Shown: piece after piece, positions 3,818-6,249 of the stretch | Position numbering within the stretch: position 1 is the first letter of the stretch | Layout of the letters: every line of letters begins with the position of its first letter | NCBI GenBank assembly: GCA_045594705.1 | Contig: JAZNZB010000094.1 | Location: 1 to 6,249, forward strand | Length of the DNA stretch: 6,249 nt | DNA from: SVQP01 sp045594705 | GTDB lineage: Bacteria; Bacillota; Clostridia; Oscillospirales; CAG-272 | Direction: 5' to 3' | Position numbers and translations under genes: made by a program | The notes under the pieces: generated by a model | The model's database searches: none | Seen by the model: the letters and a program-made list of their open reading frames with translations, nothing else | Told to the model about the DNA's origin: nothing

Positions 3818-5368
3818 TTGTTTGAAAAGACAGTATTACTTGAGAAGATCAAGGAGTCGTTTGCTGCTGTCATGCCGGTCACGCTGATCACGATCTTACT
3901 GGTGATCACCATCTCTCCCGTGCATACGGGCACGCTGCTCTCCTTCTTGCTGGGTGCTGTGCTGCTGATCATTGGTATGGGACTTTTCTCGCTGGGATCG
4001 GATATGTCCATGATCCCCATGGGCGAGTATATCGGCTCACAGATGACCAAATCGCGCAAAATCTGGCTCGTGGTCTTTCTCTCCTTCTTCGTAGGCTTTC
4101 TTGCCACTATTTGCGAGCCTGATCTGCAGGTGCTTGCCTCCTACGTGCCCACGGTCAAGCCCTTCGTCCTGACCGCGTCGGTCGGCCTTGGCGTAGGTAT
4201 TTTCCTGGTTTTGGCTATGCTGCGCATCCTGTTCAAGGTCAAGCTCTCGCTCCTGCTCTGGATCTGCTATATCGGTGTGTTCGTCATGGCGTTCTTCATT
4301 CCGCAGAACTATTGGGCTGTTGCCTTTGACTCGGGCGGCGTGACCACGGGTCCCATGACCGTGCCCTTTATCATGGCACTTGGCGTGGGCGTTGCCTCCA
4401 GCCGTTCGGACGGTGCTGCGGACAACGACTGCTTCGGTCTCGTTGCGCTCTCCTCGGTCGGTCCCATCTCGGCTGTTATGATCCTTGGCCTCTTGGTAGG
4501 CGGTGATATCGTACCTCCCGATCTTTCCGAGGTTGAGATCATCACGCAATCCAATCAGATCCTTGCGCCCTTCCTTCACAAGCTGCCTCACCAGCTCTGG
4601 GAGGTGCTGATGGCGCTGGGCCCCATTTCGGCAGGATTTTTCGTGTTCCATCACATCTGTGCCAAAAAGCCCGGCAACGCGCTTTCCAAGCGCGCGCTGC
4701 AAAAGATTCTGGTCGGCCTTGGCTATACTTACGTAGGACTCGTGCTGTTCTTACTGGGTGCCAACATCGGGTTCTCCCCCTGCGGATATCTGCTGGGCGT
4801 TGGACTTGCTGATCCTGACAAGGGAATTCTGCAATACATCATCGTCCCCATCGGCGCTGTCGTGGGCTACTTCATCGTACAGGCAGAGCCCGCGGTGCAC
4901 GTGCTGACCAAGCAGGTCAATACCGTGACCGCAGGCGCGATCTCGCGCAAGATGGTGCTGCGTTGCCTTTCCATCGGCGTTGCCTGCTCGATCGCACTTG
5001 CCATGGTGCGCGTGCTGACCGGTGTCAACATCATGTGGTTTTTGATTCCCGGATACGCCATCGCTTTGATATTGGCCATCATTGTGCCCTCGCCCTTCCC
5101 CTCGATCGCATTTGACGCGGGTGGCGTGGCATCCGGTCCTATGACTGCAGCATTCCTTTTGCCCTTTGCCATGGGTGCTTGCCGTGCGGTTGGCGGAAAC
5201 GCGGCGACTGACGCATTCGGCGTGGTTGCCTTCGTTGCCATGACGCCTCTGATTGCTGTGCAGATCCCCGGACTGATCTGGCACATCCGCAATGTAAGAC
5301 TCAAGAAAATGCTGCCTGCAGATGCAGAGTTTGTTCCCTTTGATGACCAGGATATCATCGATTTGTAA
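3818..5368 (+). CDS. DUF1538 family membrane protein with two internal repeats, putative transporter
   Basis: A 516-residue polytopic membrane protein built from two copies of the DUF1538 domain (about residues 8-235 and 275-495). The repeats show matching landmarks: EPDLQVLA (100-107) with EPAVHVLT (357-364); FDSGGVTTGPMT (170-181) with FDAGGVASGPMT (432-443); and ADNDCFG (201-207) with AATDAFG (462-468). Such inverted or paired repeats with conserved Gly-rich FD[SA]GG motifs in the membrane are typical of secondary transporters, but the family has no proven substrate that I know of. The start is an unusual TTG at 3818: the preceding in-frame stop is at 3812-3814, GAGGTG (3802-3807) lies 10 nt upstream, and LLEKIKESFAAVMP (7-20) fits the family's beginning. 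The PII-like gene follows after 14 bp, so a sensor-gated transporter is the likeliest role. It diverges from the ThrE-type exporter pair. Confidence 0.9.
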   Translation: MFEKTVLLEKIKESFAAVMPVTLITILLVITISPVHTGTLLSFLLGAVLLIIGMGLFSLGSDMSMIPMGEYIGSQMTKSRKIWLVVFLSFFVGFLATICEPDLQVLASYVPTVKPFVLTASVGLGVGIFLVLAMLRILFKVKLSLLLWICYIGVFVMAFFIPQNYWAVAFDSGGVTTGPMTVPFIMALGVGVASSRSDGAADNDCFGLVALSSVGPISAVMILGLLVGGDIVPPDLSEVEIITQSNQILAPFLHKLPHQLWEVLMALGPISAGFFVFHHICAKKPGNALSKRALQKILVGLGYTYVGLVLFLLGANIGFSPCGYLLGVGLADPDKGILQYIIVPIGAVVGYFIVQAEPAVHVLTKQVNTVTAGAISRKMVLRCLSIGVACSIALAMVRVLTGVNIMWFLIPGYAIALILAIIVPSPFPSIAFDAGGVASGPMTAAFLLPFAMGACRAVGGNAATDAFGVVAFVAMTPLIAVQIPGLIWHIRNVRLKKMLPADAEFVPFDDQDIIDL

Positions 5369-5382
5369 GAGGTACAGGATAT

Positions 5383-6072
5383 ATGAAAGAGCTCAATCTG
5401 TTATTGATTATCGCGCGCCTGAAGGATCACGCGGCTTACGAGAAATACTTTTCCCGTCACAAGCTTGCCGCTTACGCCGCCATGCCCTGTCGCGGTACTG
5501 CGCAAAATAAAACGTTGGATCTGCTTGGCATCGAGCAGACCGAAAAAATCATGCTGACTGCCGTTGTCGGAAAGAAGCAGACACAGGACATTCTTGCGAC
5601 GCTGCCCGACCAGATGGAGATCGACATCCCCGGTCGAGGCATCGGACTGATCATTCCCCTGAACAGTATGGGTGGCATCCACTCCATGCAGGTTCTGACG
5701 GGAAGCACTGAGGCAGAGGAAAGAGAGGTTATCAAAATGGAATACAATACACATCTGATCGTTGCCGTTCTCAATAAGGGCTGCTCCGACGTTGCCATGG
5801 ATGCAGCGCGCGAAGCGGGCGCGGGCGGCGGCACCGTGATCCGTGCCAAAGGCACGTACGGCAAGGGCGATGAGCACTTTTTCGGCGTCACGCTCGCCGA
5901 GGAAAAGGACACCATCCTGATCGTAGCCACCGAGGCACAGCGCCGTCCCATCATGCAGGCGCTTGTCAACCAAGCCAAGGAAAAGCCGGAGCTTGGCACC
6001 GTGACCTTCTCGCTCCCCGTTTCCGACACCATGGGTCTGCGCCTGGACCGTAGATTCAATCCGCAGAATTAA
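5383..6072 (+). CDS. Tandem PII-like signal protein (P-II family nitrogen regulator)
   Basis: A 229-residue soluble protein that appears to hold two PII-like (ferredoxin-fold) domains, about residues 3-100 and 121-222. Ordinary PII proteins have about 112 residues and one domain. The second half is the clearer match: LIVAVLNKGCSDVAMDAAREAG (125-146), then the Gly-rich turn GAGGGTVIRAKGTYG (146-160), a shortened T-loop region, and TILIVATEAQRRPIMQALV (177-195). The first half has LLLIIARLKD (6-15) and a matching IMLTAVVGKKQTQDIL strand-helix unit (56-71). The tyrosine-bearing T-loop and the GDGKIF B-loop of GlnB/GlnK are not seen, so ligand binding and modification may differ. AAGAGG (5367-5372) precedes the ATG by 10 nt. 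Co-transcription with the DUF1538 gene implies it senses a small molecule and controls that membrane protein, as GlnK does for AmtB. That role is inferred. Confidence 0.85.
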   Translation: MKELNLLLIIARLKDHAAYEKYFSRHKLAAYAAMPCRGTAQNKTLDLLGIEQTEKIMLTAVVGKKQTQDILATLPDQMEIDIPGRGIGLIIPLNSMGGIHSMQVLTGSTEAEEREVIKMEYNTHLIVAVLNKGCSDVAMDAAREAGAGGGTVIRAKGTYGKGDEHFFGVTLAEEKDTILIVATEAQRRPIMQALVNQAKEKPELGTVTFSLPVSDTMGLRLDRRFNPQN

Positions 6073-6076
6073 AAAA

Positions 6077-6090
6077 AGCCCATTGGGGCT
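6077..6090 (-). terminator. Short hairpin with a U7 tract on the minus strand
   Basis: AGCCC and GGGCT form a 5-bp stem with a 4-nt loop. Read on the minus strand, it is followed by seven T residues (complement of 6071-6077), a typical though short intrinsic terminator. On the plus strand, only GTAAAATT follows, so it does not serve the PII-like gene well. It points to leftward transcription entering from beyond the right edge. Confidence 0.5.
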
Positions 6091-6099
6091 GTAAAATTA

Positions 6100-6155
6100 G
6101 CGAAAAAACAACACGGAGATTGAACAAAATCAATCTCCGTGTTCGTTTTTCTCGC
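6100..6155. terminator. Long strong hairpin terminator after the DUF1538-PII pair
   Basis: AACACGGAGATTGA (6110-6123) and its exact complement (6130-6143) form a 14-bp stem with a 6-nt loop. GTTTTT (6145-6150) follows, and T-richness is also present on the minus strand. The flanks GCGAAAAAAC and GTTTTTCTCGC extend the pairing by another 10 bp with two bulged C residues. It should stop rightward transcripts about 70 nt after the PII stop codon and probably works in both directions. Confidence 0.9.
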
Positions 6156-6174
6156 CAAAAAAGGATCAACCGTA

Positions 6175-6198
6175 GGGGGCGACGTCCTCGACGCCCCG
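6175..6198. repeat. GC-rich palindrome, possible dispersed intergenic repeat
   Basis: GGGGCG (6176-6181) and CGCCCC (6192-6197) pair, with an inner CG/CG pair beyond an A-A mismatch and the loop TCCT. The preceding GTAGGG and following GTGCAGGC resemble, from memory, intergenic palindromes scattered in many Clostridia genomes. Only one copy lies in this window, so dispersal cannot be shown. The rest of 6156-6249 shows no gene or promoter that I can support. Confidence 0.45.
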
Positions 6199-6249
6199 TG
6201 CAGGCATATAGAACTTATAGCATAGCGAAAAGATTTGTTTATGTAGGAC

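Noticed and set aside
4751..5358. Long minus-strand frames opposite the DUF1538 gene
   Set aside because: Low-complexity His/Asp/Gly-rich or Ala/Thr-rich translations are typical of the complement of a GC-biased membrane gene. No start signals are present.

Overview
The window looks like chromosome from an anaerobic, probably gut-type member of the Clostridia (Bacillota). The basis is a rubrerythrin with a PerR-type regulator, a two-gene ThrE exporter, a DUF6472-like small cysteine protein, AGGAG-type ribosome binding sites, and near-consensus TTGACA/TATAAT promoters in almost every intergenic gap. No genus can be named from the sequence alone, and there is no rRNA, tRNA, CRISPR array or transposase.

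Layout, left to right. Positions 1-95 hold a GC-rich hairpin that fits a terminator for the leftward rubrerythrin gene. Positions 96-1056 (minus) carry a perR-like gene followed 34 bp later by rubrerythrin. They are read from one consensus promoter that overlaps a 19-bp inverted repeat, which makes a compact peroxide-defence operon. Positions 1136-1813 (minus) encode an unrecognised membrane protein of about four segments with a very acidic tail. Its promoter lies back to back with that of a plus-strand 65-residue cysteine-containing protein (1955-2152).

Downstream of that small gene, 2143-2370 is a dense array of short palindromes. It contains a perfect 40-bp tandem duplication carrying an 11-bp-stem hairpin, then units made of a constant AGTTATGA block plus a variable mini-hairpin, and finally the same block in inverted orientation with a 20-bp period. 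The first repeat supplies the last residues and stop codon of the small gene. A symmetrical terminator (2376-2401) closes the interval.

Positions 2405-3663 (minus) are a translationally coupled pair for the two halves of a ThrE-type threonine/serine exporter. It diverges from a plus-strand pair at 3818-6072: a DUF1538 membrane protein with two internal repeats, and a cytosolic protein with two PII-like domains. The second pair looks like a membrane transporter with a dedicated PII-type sensor, and its substrate is unknown. Both promoters in the divergent gap carry inverted repeats. The last 177 bp are non-coding and hold hairpin terminators and one GC-rich palindrome.

The strongest leads are the palindrome array at 2143-2370 and the DUF1538/tandem-PII module.
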